64,000 bases of DNA, taken from Candidatus Peregrinibacteria bacterium CG11_big_fil_rev_8_21_14_0_20_49_14 (GTDB lineage Bacteria > Patescibacteriota > Gracilibacteria > Peribacterales > Peribacteraceae). Below are positions 1 to 7,427 of this stretch, piece by piece (the stretch's first letter is position 1; the number at the start of each line of letters is the position of its first letter). The position numbers were made by a program, and so were the translations under genes. Where the stretch lies: assembly GCA_002787035.1 (NCBI GenBank), contig PCVP01000010.1, forward strand, positions 62,001-126,000. Direction: 5' to 3'. The notes below the pieces were generated by a model. The model made no database searches and was not told the DNA's origin. It saw only the letters and a list, made by a program, of their open reading frames with translations.

Positions 1-1
1 G

Positions 2-610
2 GGTCAGTACATTATTTTCGACTCCAAAATCTCCAAGCGTACGGATGGAATACAAACGTACATAAATGAGAACATTAAAAAGACAGCAAAGAAGCTGAAG
101 AATAAAGAGAGTATTTATCCCACGGTATTTTTCGTCGTACCGACCGATGCGATTTCTCAGCTGAAGAAGACGTACTTCTATGAAGACGGATTCTCTTTCT
201 ATGTGGTAAGCCCAGAGGCTCTTGCGCCGATTCTTGCGAGCCTGAAAAAGATTACCAACTACGAACTTACGGAGCAGTTGGACCCCCTGCAAAGAGAGAA
301 CATCGTGTCTCTCATCGCAGATTTGGACTACCACGTCTACTTCCGGAATGCGGCGGATATATTTATGTCGAAATTGGGAGTGGATATTCTGAGCAAGGCA
401 CGTAATTTGGATCCTGAAATCGCACAAGAGGTGAAGTCACGAAAAGAAAACATGCGCATGCCAAATATGAATACCGCAGACATGAAAAAGCTTTCTAGTA
501 GCGTGGAAATTCAGGAAGATGAAATTCGAGCGCTCGAAAACCCGAAGGCTTCCGTGCCGCAGAATGTCATAGAAAAGGCGAAGGCAATGCTCACGGAAAA
601 ATTCCAATAA
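2..610 (+). CDS. RmuC-like DNA recombination protein, C-terminal part (5' truncated by window edge)
   Basis: The reading frame is open from base 2, so the gene begins outside the window. The visible part starts with a YIIFDSK segment, which resembles the strand carrying the Asp/Lys pair of the PD-(D/E)XK-like core in RmuC proteins. It continues with a VFFVVPTDA strand and a VVSPEALAPIL segment like the VSPTTLL stretch of RmuC, followed by a helical, charged tail. RmuC proteins are thought to limit recombination at inverted repeats. The pcrA-type helicase gene follows 41 nt downstream, which fits a DNA-repair context. The family call rests on pattern similarity only; a divergent uncharacterised nuclease-like protein is the alternative. 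Confidence 0.5.
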   Translation, partial: GQYIIFDSKISKRTDGIQTYINENIKKTAKKLKNKESIYPTVFFVVPTDAISQLKKTYFYEDGFSFYVVSPEALAPILASLKKITNYELTEQLDPLQRENIVSLIADLDYHVYFRNAADIFMSKLGVDILSKARNLDPEIAQEVKSRKENMRMPNMNTADMKKLSSSVEIQEDEIRALENPKASVPQNVIEKAKAMLTEKFQ

Positions 611-651
611 GATAGCATCACGCATTACAAGAAGTCAGGTACCATGGCTCC

Positions 652-2925
652 GTGCCTATCGCCACTCACCCCGCACTCGACGGCCTGAACGAACCGCAGC
701 AGCAAGCTGTGCTGCATACGAAAGGACCGGCGCTTATTCTTGCGGGTGCGGGAAGCGGTAAAACAAGAGCACTCACTCACAGAATTGCCTACCTTATAGA
801 TCAAGGAGTGCCACCATGGCAGATTCTCTCCGTTACGTTTACGAATAAAGCCGCAAAGGAGATGAAAAATCGCATCGTAAATATGCTGCATATTACGGAA
901 GGCGAAGCGCCCGGAGCGGAGTTCACGTTTAACCAGAGCAAACTTCCCGTCATGGGAACATTTCACTCCATATGCGTACGCATACTGCGAAGAGACATAG
1001 AGCACATGGGAGGAGACAAGAGATTTGTCATCTACGACTCCGACGACCAGCAGCGCCTTGTAAAAGGAACACTGAAAGATATGGCGATAGATGAAAAAGA
1101 GCTGAAACCCCGTTCGGCTCTCTCGTATATAGGACGATTTAAATCCGAAGCTCTCAGTACCAAAGAAGCCGAAAGCCAGGCGAACTCCGCACACATGCAC
1201 CAGGTCATAGAAGTGTATAAGCAATACCAAAAAGCATTGTCGGAAGCCAATGCCATGGACTTCGATGATCTGATTTTAAAAACGGTACGCCTGTTCGTGA
1301 AATGCCCCGACGTACTGGAGCGCTACCAAGACACGTGGCAGTACCTGCATGTGGATGAGTATCAGGATACGAACCACGCACAGTATCTGTTCATTTCTCT
1401 TCTTGCGAAGAAGTACCGAAATCTCTGTGTCATAGGAGATCCGGATCAGTCCATTTACTCGTTTCGGGGAGCAGATATCCGCAATATTTTGGAGTTTGAA
1501 AAAGAGTACCCGGATGCCCTGCGCATTAAACTGGAACAGAACTATAGGTCCACTCAGCCTATTCTTACCGCTGCCGATGCGGTGATAACCGCAAATCCCA
1601 ACAGGCCGGAAAAGCAAATGTGGACGGAACGAAAAGATGGGCCGCAGATTGTCCTTAACGAAGTGGAAAACGAACGCAAAGAAGCACAGGAAGCCGTGGA
1701 AGCAGCAAAGCAAAAGCAGGCAAACGGACTGACACTGAACGATCAGGTCATTTTGTACAGAACCAACGCACAATCACGTATGTTTGAAGAAGCATGCATG
1801 CGAGCAGGAATCCCCTACCGAATAATAGGAGGCGTAAAGTTCTACGCACGACGTGAAGTGAAGGACGTTCTTGCGTATCTTTACGCAATATTGAATCCGA
1901 ACGATACGCTCTCGCTTCTGCGCATCATCAACGTTCCCTCTCGTAAAATAGGGCAAACGACCATCGGTCATATGCAGGCGTACGCATCCGGAAACAACAT
2001 GACGTTCTGGGAGACCCTTCAAGATGCGGAGAATATAGATGCCATAAACAACCCGACCAAAGAACGGATAGCTGAATTCGTAAGGAAGATACGTCACTTC
2101 CGAGAGAAGTCCGAAGTAGAAGTGGTCTCACACCTTACGCAACAACTCCTTGCCTCGGTCGGTATGGAGAAATGGCTGCGGGACGATACGGAAGAAGGAG
2201 AAACGCGCTGGCAAAACGTACAGGAACTTCTCTCCGTCATGCATAAGTACGACAAGCTCGAGCCGAAACTCTCTCTCACAAGCTTCCTCGAAGAAGTGGC
2301 ACTCGTCTCGGAGGTGGATTCGCTGCAGGAAGCATCGGACGATGCTCTCACTCTTATGACTCTGCACCTCTGCAAGGGGTTGGAGTTTGAACACGTCATG
2401 ATAGCCGGCTGCGAAGAAGGAATTTTCCCGCACAGCAACAGCATGTTCGACCGAGAGCAGCTGGAAGAAGAACGTCGTATTATGTACGTGGGTATGACTC
2501 GTGCCAAAACATACCTGCAAATGCTCTACTCCCGCTCACGCATGCTCTGGGGACAAACGCAGGCAAATGCACCGAGCAGATTTTTAGATGACCTGCCGGA
2601 AGAGGTACTGGAAAGACGCAGTGACGATGTCCTCAGTTCGTTTGCATGGGCAAGCAAGAGCGGTATGCAACAGGCAAGCGGAAAGAAACTGGAACCGTTC
2701 CGTCAAAACGGCAGTGACATTGATATTGAGTTTAACCAAGATCTCGACTTCGAAGACGACGAAACAAGCCAGGACACCGAGCTTTCCGAGGGCTCTCGTG
2801 TGGATCACCCCGTATTCGGTCACGGTACCGTAACCGAACGCAGAGGAGACATAGCGGCAGTGCGATTTGATTCCGGACAAACCAAAAACTTTGCGCTCAG
2901 CATCGCACCTCTGAAACCGCTGTAG
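652..2925 (+). CDS. pcrA: UvrD/PcrA-type ATP-dependent 3'-5' DNA helicase
   Basis: Superfamily 1 helicase for repair and replication, 757 aa, close to the usual UvrD/PcrA length. Residues 12-18 give the Q motif (LNEPQQQAV), followed by Walker A (AGAGSGKT), motif Ia (TFTNKAAKEM), DEYQDTN (motif II), GDPDQSIYSFRGA (motif III), QNYRS (motif IV), LMTLHLCKGLEF (motif V) and VGMTRAK (motif VI). The C-terminal end (VDHPVFGHGTVTERRGD...VRFDSGQTKNF) is the Tudor-like domain that binds RNA polymerase in PcrA. The start is GTG 652, out of frame with a nearby ATG at 644; a -10-like TACCAT at 640-645 ends 6 nt before it, consistent with a leaderless transcript. Confidence 0.95.
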   Translation: MPIATHPALDGLNEPQQQAVLHTKGPALILAGAGSGKTRALTHRIAYLIDQGVPPWQILSVTFTNKAAKEMKNRIVNMLHITEGEAPGAEFTFNQSKLPVMGTFHSICVRILRRDIEHMGGDKRFVIYDSDDQQRLVKGTLKDMAIDEKELKPRSALSYIGRFKSEALSTKEAESQANSAHMHQVIEVYKQYQKALSEANAMDFDDLILKTVRLFVKCPDVLERYQDTWQYLHVDEYQDTNHAQYLFISLLAKKYRNLCVIGDPDQSIYSFRGADIRNILEFEKEYPDALRIKLEQNYRSTQPILTAADAVITANPNRPEKQMWTERKDGPQIVLNEVENERKEAQEAVEAAKQKQANGLTLNDQVILYRTNAQSRMFEEACMRAGIPYRIIGGVKFYARREVKDVLAYLYAILNPNDTLSLLRIINVPSRKIGQTTIGHMQAYASGNNMTFWETLQDAENIDAINNPTKERIAEFVRKIRHFREKSEVEVVSHLTQQLLASVGMEKWLRDDTEEGETRWQNVQELLSVMHKYDKLEPKLSLTSFLEEVALVSEVDSLQEASDDALTLMTLHLCKGLEFEHVMIAGCEEGIFPHSNSMFDREQLEEERRIMYVGMTRAKTYLQMLYSRSRMLWGQTQANAPSRFLDDLPEEVLERRSDDVLSSFAWASKSGMQQASGKKLEPFRQNGSDIDIEFNQDLDFEDDETSQDTELSEGSRVDHPVFGHGTVTERRGDIAAVRFDSGQTKNFALSIAPLKPL

Positions 2926-2934
2926 AATTCCCTG

Positions 2935-4632
2935 CTACTGTTCGAAGTATGTTCCTCGAACCACGGGAGCATTGAACGGTACCCAGTCAAAGCTGGTGGA
3001 GCCGTCCGTCCACACAAGTGACCCCGCAGACGACACGCTGCCCGCCTGGTTTATATTCACACCAAGAGCCGCCTTCAGAGCGTCTGCAGGCACCGAAACG
3101 TCTCCGTAGAGTACCAATATGATCGGAGCATCCTCAAACGAACCGACCGAAGCGGGAATGGGCGAGCATGTCACAGTGGAAGAACTGACACTGCAGGTGT
3201 GCTTTGTACTTATGCCCTGAACTCCAATTGTAGGATTTGTCACTGTCACCCCCCCGACTACCGATAGCTGAAAGTCGATCGAAGTAACGGCCAGGTCTGC
3301 GGCACCATCGCCCTTCTCACCCGTAAATTTATACATGCCGATAATCTGATCTTCTCCTGCCCTCAAAGGCTCGTTTGCGGCACCCGCATTCTGAATGGAT
3401 GTAATGTGAGAACGAGCGGTCTGAAAATCCGGGAAGGTATCGGACGATGCCTTGGTGTAGGAACGGTTACTCCAGTCTCCGTCACCCTCCACCGTTACCG
3501 ATGCAACTCGAAACTCTTCACCGCTTACTCCCCCTGCATGAAAGGGCTTGAGACTTGCACGAATGTAGAACGAATAGTCCTTGCGCTGCGGAATGATGAT
3601 GTCACTGTTTTTCAGCTGCAAACGATACTGCGCACCACCATTCAGGTATGCACGACCGAGAAAGCGCTTTTGCTCGTCGTAGACAAGCAGGGAATCTATG
3701 GAGGATGCGGACGTATTGAGCGTCACCGTAATCGTATTGAGCACAAGCGGTTCTGAGTCACTGAACACACTCACCGCAGCAAGCACTTGGCTTGCGGGCG
3801 TACCCAGCCGAAGAAAATTTGAATACTGACTCACATCGGAATCCGAATCGTAAGTATACAACGGAGCTGCCGATGAGGAGTCGGCAACAGGTTCGGAAGA
3901 AGAGCTACTCGCAGACTCCGCGGGCGTATCGGATGACGAAGAGGATTCGTCCACAGGCTGTATGCCATCTTCCGCCTGCCAATAATCGGCAAGCTCTCCG
4001 GCATCGTATGCCAAGAAATTCACAACCAGACGAGACATTTCCCATCTGGTAAGCGGCCAGCCCGCATTCTCTACGGACGTTATATCTTCGTTGAGAAGGT
4101 CGAAATACGCATCCGCACCCAGTATGGGAAGCGATGCTTCGAAGTACCGTACAAACCACCCTTCTCCAGCCCGCTGCGGAAGTACGGGAAGATCGTACAA
4201 CTCAACCAGTATCTTCACACCTTCCGCAAAATTCACATTACGCTCTGCCACAAAGTTCCACGCCTCTTTGGGAACTCCCGGAATCGCATTTCCCTGCACA
4301 ATACCCAACGCCTTTGCTCTGCATACAGGTGCTGCGTACCAGATATCCGACGGAAAATCCTGAAAGCAGTTCCGTCCGTGGTTCGTACCGTCTTCGGGTA
4401 CAAGGCTCATGACTATTTTTATAAATTCCGCCCTGTTGAGATACGCATACGGACGGAACGAACCGTCGGGATTTCCCTCCAGTATTCCCATGTCCGTCAG
4501 CGTGCTTATGGCCACCGCTCCGTTCGTATTTTTCGAGGTGTCGTTATAGCGGAGCACATGCGTGTCTGAGTACCCGCGCGCCAGAACCAGAGCGGGAAAG
4601 GTAAGTGCGAGGATGCAAAGCAATCGTTTCAT
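2935..4632 (-). CDS. Secreted S-layer homology (SLH) domain protein
   Basis: Cell-surface protein of 565 aa. The start at MKRLLCILALTFPALVLA gives a typical signal peptide; its ATG overlaps the proB stop (TGATG), so the two are probably translationally coupled. Residues about 25-95 form one SLH unit (ISTLTDMGILEGNPDGSFRP, LNRAEFIKIV), followed by a second (FPSDIWYAAPVCRAKALGIVQG) and a degenerate third ending near WEMSRLVVNF. A Ser-rich linker (runs of SSSSS) leads to a beta-rich C-terminal region without a recognised domain. SLH domains usually bind secondary cell-wall polymers, so this protein may anchor an outer layer. Convergent with the helicase gene, 9 nt apart. Confidence 0.85.
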   Translation of the reverse strand: MKRLLCILALTFPALVLARGYSDTHVLRYNDTSKNTNGAVAISTLTDMGILEGNPDGSFRPYAYLNRAEFIKIVMSLVPEDGTNHGRNCFQDFPSDIWYAAPVCRAKALGIVQGNAIPGVPKEAWNFVAERNVNFAEGVKILVELYDLPVLPQRAGEGWFVRYFEASLPILGADAYFDLLNEDITSVENAGWPLTRWEMSRLVVNFLAYDAGELADYWQAEDGIQPVDESSSSSDTPAESASSSSSEPVADSSSAAPLYTYDSDSDVSQYSNFLRLGTPASQVLAAVSVFSDSEPLVLNTITVTLNTSASSIDSLLVYDEQKRFLGRAYLNGGAQYRLQLKNSDIIIPQRKDYSFYIRASLKPFHAGGVSGEEFRVASVTVEGDGDWSNRSYTKASSDTFPDFQTARSHITSIQNAGAANEPLRAGEDQIIGMYKFTGEKGDGAADLAVTSIDFQLSVVGGVTVTNPTIGVQGISTKHTCSVSSSTVTCSPIPASVGSFEDAPIILVLYGDVSVPADALKAALGVNINQAGSVSSAGSLVWTDGSTSFDWVPFNAPVVRGTYFEQ

Positions 4633-5450
4633 CACTCCGTAGTATACCCCGGTGGAAGGAAAATAGTCCCCTGATTTCTCTGCAGAAGATCTCGTATGGC
4701 ATAGCGAGATTTTCCTTGGCCTATGGAAACCAGTACTTGTTCCAGCGCAACTTCTTCCGCCACTTCGCACTTGGAGAGCATGCTACCTGTTCCGTTCTCC
4801 GACTTTTCGTCGGAGATGTACTGTCGCCAGTCATCTTCCCCCGCACGAACTTCCCGCAGGACGGAAGTGTTGTCGTTCACATCCGTAAGCAGGCCCGGCT
4901 TGTTGGTAAGAAGCAGGAGCTTCTTACGAAAGCCCGGGAAAATACGCACTGCAGAACCTGCTTGCTTGTCGTTATCGCTATCGAATCCCGCACGGGTTGC
5001 GAAGTCGTTTGCATTGATAACAGGCACAATCGGTCTTCCGTATATCTCTTCAAGAATTGAGAGATTTGCAAAATTCTGCAACATGGTTTCACGTGACGAT
5101 TCGGAATCGAAATCGTGGGGTTCGGTAAGCCACTGTGCCACTTCTATATCGTGGTAGTCGAAGTGGTATCCGAATGCATCCATCAGTTTCCGCTGACCCA
5201 CCGTGGAAACGGTAGGCTTTATTTTACGCAGTCTCTCTCGTTGTTCTTCCGTAATATTCGGAGGAATACCCGCCCCCACCGCACCGGAAGAGACAAGGAC
5301 GACACGCATACCCTCGTGCACCAGTTCGGCAACTTCGTGAGCAATGTTATGAAAGACTCTTTTATCCAATCCTTTACCGTTCGTCACGGTATCGGTGCCC
5401 ATCTTTACGACGAGCAGTTCTTTTTCCTGTGATGTTGATTCGGTTGTCAT
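4632..5450 (-). CDS. proB: Glutamate 5-kinase, short form without PUA domain
   Basis: First step of proline synthesis: phosphorylates L-glutamate. The 272-aa chain covers only the amino-acid-kinase domain. Visible signatures are VVKMGTDTVTNG near the N-terminus, the family hallmark VVLVSSGAVGAGI, PIVPVINANDFAT, LLLLTNKPGLLTDV and GTGSMLSKCEVAEE. The C-terminal PUA domain of E. coli ProB is absent. No proA or proC lies in the window. The start MTTESTSQEKELLVVKMG was chosen because the upstream frame carries no family sequence and holds the leader and terminator. Expression is likely controlled by the Pro-rich leader peptide and terminator just upstream. Confidence 0.92.
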   Translation of the reverse strand: MTTESTSQEKELLVVKMGTDTVTNGKGLDKRVFHNIAHEVAELVHEGMRVVLVSSGAVGAGIPPNITEEQRERLRKIKPTVSTVGQRKLMDAFGYHFDYHDIEVAQWLTEPHDFDSESSRETMLQNFANLSILEEIYGRPIVPVINANDFATRAGFDSDNDKQAGSAVRIFPGFRKKLLLLTNKPGLLTDVNDNTSVLREVRAGEDDWRQYISDEKSENGTGSMLSKCEVAEEVALEQVLVSIGQGKSRYAIRDLLQRNQGTIFLPPGYTTE

Positions 5451-5467
5451 GGGTGAAATGAAAGTCA

Positions 5468-5502
5468 GAAAACAAAACCTCTCCGTCCGCTTGAGGGAAG
5501 GT
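5468..5502 (-). terminator. Attenuator terminator of the proB leader
   Basis: On the minus strand ACCTTCC (5502-5496) pairs with GGAGAGGT (5484-5477), leaving one bulged G and an 11-nt loop. The stem is followed by TTTTGTTTTC, a U-rich run typical of intrinsic terminators. It sits 17 nt in front of the proB ATG and after the leader-peptide stop, where it would end transcription before proB. Its 5' arm lies within AGCACCTTCCCT (5505-5494), which can instead pair with leader segment AGGGATGGTGCT (5554-5543), 11 of 12 positions matching. This makes it a regulated rather than constitutive terminator. Confidence 0.7.
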
Positions 5503-5527
5503 GCTGCTTTCGAACAAATGAAGTGAG

Positions 5528-5605
5528 TTACTTCGCTGCACAAGCACCATCCCTCGCCATGGGCGGAGTGGGAACACGTGCCGGTACGGGGAAACACATA
5601 CTCAT
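5528..5605 (-). CDS. Proline-rich leader peptide of the proB attenuator
   Basis: Twenty-five codons from ATG 5605 to TAA 5528, starting 10 nt after a -10 box. The peptide contains five Pro codons in its first 15 residues (CFPVPARVPTPPM), an extreme density for so short an ORF, and it precedes the first gene of proline synthesis. Ribosomes slowed at Pro codons would cover the 5' arm of a hairpin at 5573-5550 (TCCC and CGCC pairing with GGCG and GGGA). That frees the AGGGATGGTGCT segment to open the terminator. A second in-frame ATG two codons in (5599) is an alternative start. Function is inferred from architecture. Confidence 0.7.
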   Translation of the reverse strand: MSMCFPVPARVPTPPMARDGACAAK

Positions 5606-5615
5606 TTCGTGGCTT

Positions 5616-5643
5616 AGAATAACTAAAAATATAGATATGTCAA
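5616..5643 (-). promoter_or_regulatory. Sigma70-type promoter of the proB leader
   Basis: Minus strand: TTGACA (5643-5638), a 16-nt AT-rich spacer, and TATTCT (5621-5616). The predicted transcription start lies only a few bases before the leader-peptide ATG at 5605. It is placed just downstream of the stop of the preceding secreted-protein gene (5659), so proB has its own promoter. Confidence 0.75.
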
Positions 5644-5658
5644 CCACCTGTTTCCCCT

Positions 5659-6081
5659 CTAGCGTGAACCACGCTCCAAATAGTCGTTGAGCGTCGGTAC
5701 GGGACCGAATACGCCCTCCTCTGTGGTGGAGAATGTGCCTCCGAACCCTCCGGAGGTTACATTCGGTGTCTCTCCGAAAATATCGCTGCGTGAACCTCCG
5801 AGTACGGAATCCCCTCTTTTGGCACTCGGGAAATAGTCTGCAAGTGTGGGCACGGGTCCGAATACTCCTTCTTCCGTGGTAGAGAATGTGTCTCCGAAAG
5901 GACTCTGTGCACCGCCTGCGCCGGCACTGCTTGTGCTCTGCTGCGAGCCGCTCGGGAAGTACTCCGAAAGCGTGGGTACGGGGCCAAATATCCCCTGTGC
6001 ATGGGCGGGAATAGCTGAGAGTCCCACCGCGATGACAAGCACAGCGATTATCCACAGCCTATGAGGACACTCTTTACGCAT
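5659..6081 (-). CDS. Small secreted protein with three FGPVPTL repeats
   Basis: A 140-aa protein of unrecognised family. Residues 1-29 form a signal peptide (IIAVLVIAVGLSAIPAHA, cleavage after AHA likely). The mature part contains three copies of a (I/V)FGPVPTLxxY motif, the first directly after the cleavage site. The second and third are preceded by an identical FSTTEEGVFGPVPTL block. Linkers are rich in Ser, Gly and Ala. The repeat spacing suggests a periodic secreted or surface-bound peptide, but no function can be assigned. It lies between the DAHP synthase gene and the proB leader, separated from each by a terminator and a promoter. Confidence 0.65.
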   Translation of the reverse strand: MRKECPHRLWIIAVLVIAVGLSAIPAHAQGIFGPVPTLSEYFPSGSQQSTSSAGAGGAQSPFGDTFSTTEEGVFGPVPTLADYFPSAKRGDSVLGGSRSDIFGETPNVTSGGFGGTFSTTEEGVFGPVPTLNDYLERGSR

Positions 6082-6121
6082 GAGTGAAGAATTCTGATGC
6101 TCTCAACGATTCCTGTAAACT

Positions 6122-6160
6122 TGAAAACGAAGAAAATACGCTCTTATTCAGAACGTATTT
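6122..6160 (-). terminator. Intrinsic terminator downstream of the DAHP synthase gene
   Basis: Minus-strand hairpin AAATACG-T-TCT / AGA-G-CGTATTT (6160-6134) followed by TCTTCGTTTTC. It begins 17 nt after the DAHP synthase stop and separates that transcript from the secreted-protein gene. Confidence 0.6.
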
Positions 6161-6176
6161 CCCCACTCTTTAAATA

Positions 6177-7223
6177 TTACCGTTGGCGCATTTGCACGAT
6201 TCTTCGACGTGCTTCCTCCATAATTTGAATTTCTTGCATGAGAGCTTCAAATTGATCTATTCGCAGCGACTGCTGACCATCTGAAAGCGCTTCTTCTGGC
6301 TTATGATGAACTTCGACGTGAATGGAATCTGCACCTGCTGCCACTCCTGCAAGCGCAACATCTGAAACCAATCGTGTCTTTCCGACCGCATGACTGGGGT
6401 CAAACATCGTAGGAAGGTGACTTTCATGCTTCAAGACCGGAATGGCAGCCACATCCGCAGTATTACGAGTCATTGTGTCGTCAAAAGTACGAATGCCACG
6501 TTCACACAAGATGACATTTTTATTGCCACCATCAAGAATGTATTCGGCAGCACTGAGCCATTCGGGAATTTTTGCAGACATTCCACGCTTCAGCACCACT
6601 GGCTTTCGAGTTTGGCCAACTGCTTTAAGCAAATCGTAGTTTTGCATATTTCGTGTACCTATCTGAAGAATATCTGCATGGTCTGCAACCACATCTACTT
6701 TGCCAGGTTCCATAACCTCCGTCTGCGTAGGCATGCCAAACTCACCTCCGATGTCACGGAGCATCTTCAGTCCATCTTCTTTCAGGCCTTCAAAGCTCCT
6801 CGGATTTGTCCGAGGTTTGAACGCGCCACCTCGCAAAATATGTGCACCCGCCCTAGAAACACCTTCTGCAATTGTACGAAGTTGCTCTTCACTTTCTATG
6901 GAGCAAGGTCCCGCGACTATCGCCAGTTTGCCACCACCAATTTCAATCCCATTGCCAACATCTACAACTGTATGCTGGCTCGAATCTTTGCGCGCAGCCA
7001 ATTGGTATGGCCTACCAATTCGTTCTGCTGCCGCTACACCCGGCATGGCTTGTATCTGGTGCATCAGCGTTTCGCAACGACCGTTTATTTCACCAACAAC
7101 GGTGATAATGGTATGCACGGCACCTATATCGACATCAGGTCTCAGGCCTTCAACCGAAGCAATTTTGGAGCAGACAGCTTCCACTTGGTCCGGCGTATGA
7201 TCTCTTTCGAATTTTACTAACAT
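6177..7223 (-). CDS. aroF: 3-deoxy-7-phosphoheptulonate (DAHP) synthase, type I-beta with N-terminal ACT-like domain
   Basis: First committed step of the shikimate pathway: condenses PEP and erythrose-4-phosphate. The 348-aa chain has an N-terminal ferredoxin/ACT-like domain (about residues 1-70), as in Thermotoga DAHP synthase, where it mediates feedback inhibition by Phe and Tyr. The TIM barrel carries VAGPCSIES, LRGGAFKPRTNPRSF, LQIGTRNMQNYDLL, VVLKRGMSAKIPEW and HLPTMFDPSHAVG, with the metal-site Cys and His visible. The start MLVKFERDHTPDQVEAV is the normal family start; 14 upstream in-frame codons lie in the leader's U-rich tract. An aromatic leader peptide and terminator precede it. 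No other aro gene is in the window. Confidence 0.93.
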   Translation of the reverse strand: MLVKFERDHTPDQVEAVCSKIASVEGLRPDVDIGAVHTIITVVGEINGRCETLMHQIQAMPGVAAAERIGRPYQLAARKDSSQHTVVDVGNGIEIGGGKLAIVAGPCSIESEEQLRTIAEGVSRAGAHILRGGAFKPRTNPRSFEGLKEDGLKMLRDIGGEFGMPTQTEVMEPGKVDVVADHADILQIGTRNMQNYDLLKAVGQTRKPVVLKRGMSAKIPEWLSAAEYILDGGNKNVILCERGIRTFDDTMTRNTADVAAIPVLKHESHLPTMFDPSHAVGKTRLVSDVALAGVAAGADSIHVEVHHKPEEALSDGQQSLRIDQFEALMQEIQIMEEARRRIVQMRQR

Positions 7224-7247
7224 TGTGAATGGGGTGAAAAAAGAGGT

Positions 7248-7281
7248 AAGAAGAAATAAAAACACCTTCCGGAGGAAGGTG
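7248..7281 (-). terminator. Attenuator terminator of the DAHP synthase leader
   Basis: Minus strand: CACCTTCC (7281-7274), loop TCC, GGAAGGTG (7270-7263), an uninterrupted 8-bp stem, then TTTTTATTTCTTCTT. This is a strong intrinsic terminator placed 25-40 nt before the aroF start codon, an arrangement that makes sense only if it is conditionally opened. Its 5' arm, within GCACCTTCCT (7282-7273), is complementary to leader segment GGGAAGGAGC (7335-7326), with 9 of 10 positions paired including one G-U. Confidence 0.85.
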
Positions 7282-7308
7282 CTTAGTTGCGTGAAGTTCG
7301 GTCCGTAT

Positions 7309-7383
7309 TTACCTCAGCGACAACTGCTCCTTCCCGCAAGGGAAAAACCAGAAGGTACCGTAGGTAAATGTGCTAGAGGACAT
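7309..7383 (-). CDS. Aromatic-residue leader peptide of the DAHP synthase attenuator
   Basis: Twenty-four residues from ATG 7383 to TAA 7309, beginning MSSS and containing TFTYGTFWFFP. Six of the residues at positions 6-14 are aromatic (Phe, Tyr, Phe, Trp, Phe, Phe), matching all three end products of the pathway started by DAHP synthase. Codons 13-14 (Phe-Phe) lie inside the 5' arm of hairpin 7344-7331 (TTCCC/GGGAA), so a ribosome waiting for charged aromatic tRNA would block that hairpin. This would release GGGAAGGAGC for antitermination. The ATG lies 7 nt after a -10 box, so the leader mRNA itself is probably leaderless. Confidence 0.85.
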   Translation of the reverse strand: MSSSTFTYGTFWFFPCGKEQLSLR

Positions 7384-7390
7384 TGCGCAC

Positions 7391-7418
7391 ACTTTACTCC
7401 GCATTCATACGGTGTCAA
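7391..7418 (-). promoter_or_regulatory. Promoter of the DAHP synthase leader
   Basis: Minus strand: consensus TTGACA (7418-7413), 16-nt spacer, TAAAGT (7396-7391). The predicted start point coincides with the leader-peptide ATG at 7383. The promoter lies in the short gap in front of the divergent rsmA gene. Confidence 0.7.
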
Positions 7419-7427
7419 GCTGCGTCC

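Noticed and set aside
625-1230. Long minus-strand frame opposite the helicase gene
   Set aside because: It is the shadow of a well-conserved helicase coding frame; the same holds for long antisense frames opposite aroF, sufS and the glycosyltransferase genes.
5451-5597. Longer proB starting upstream at 5597
   Set aside because: The extra 49 codons would cross the leader terminator and have no similarity to the kinase N-terminus; ATG 5450 fits the family.
7383-7427. Upstream ATG extending rsmA by 15 codons
   Set aside because: The extension is not family-like, overlaps the aroF leader promoter, and RsmA proteins normally begin close to the 7428 start.
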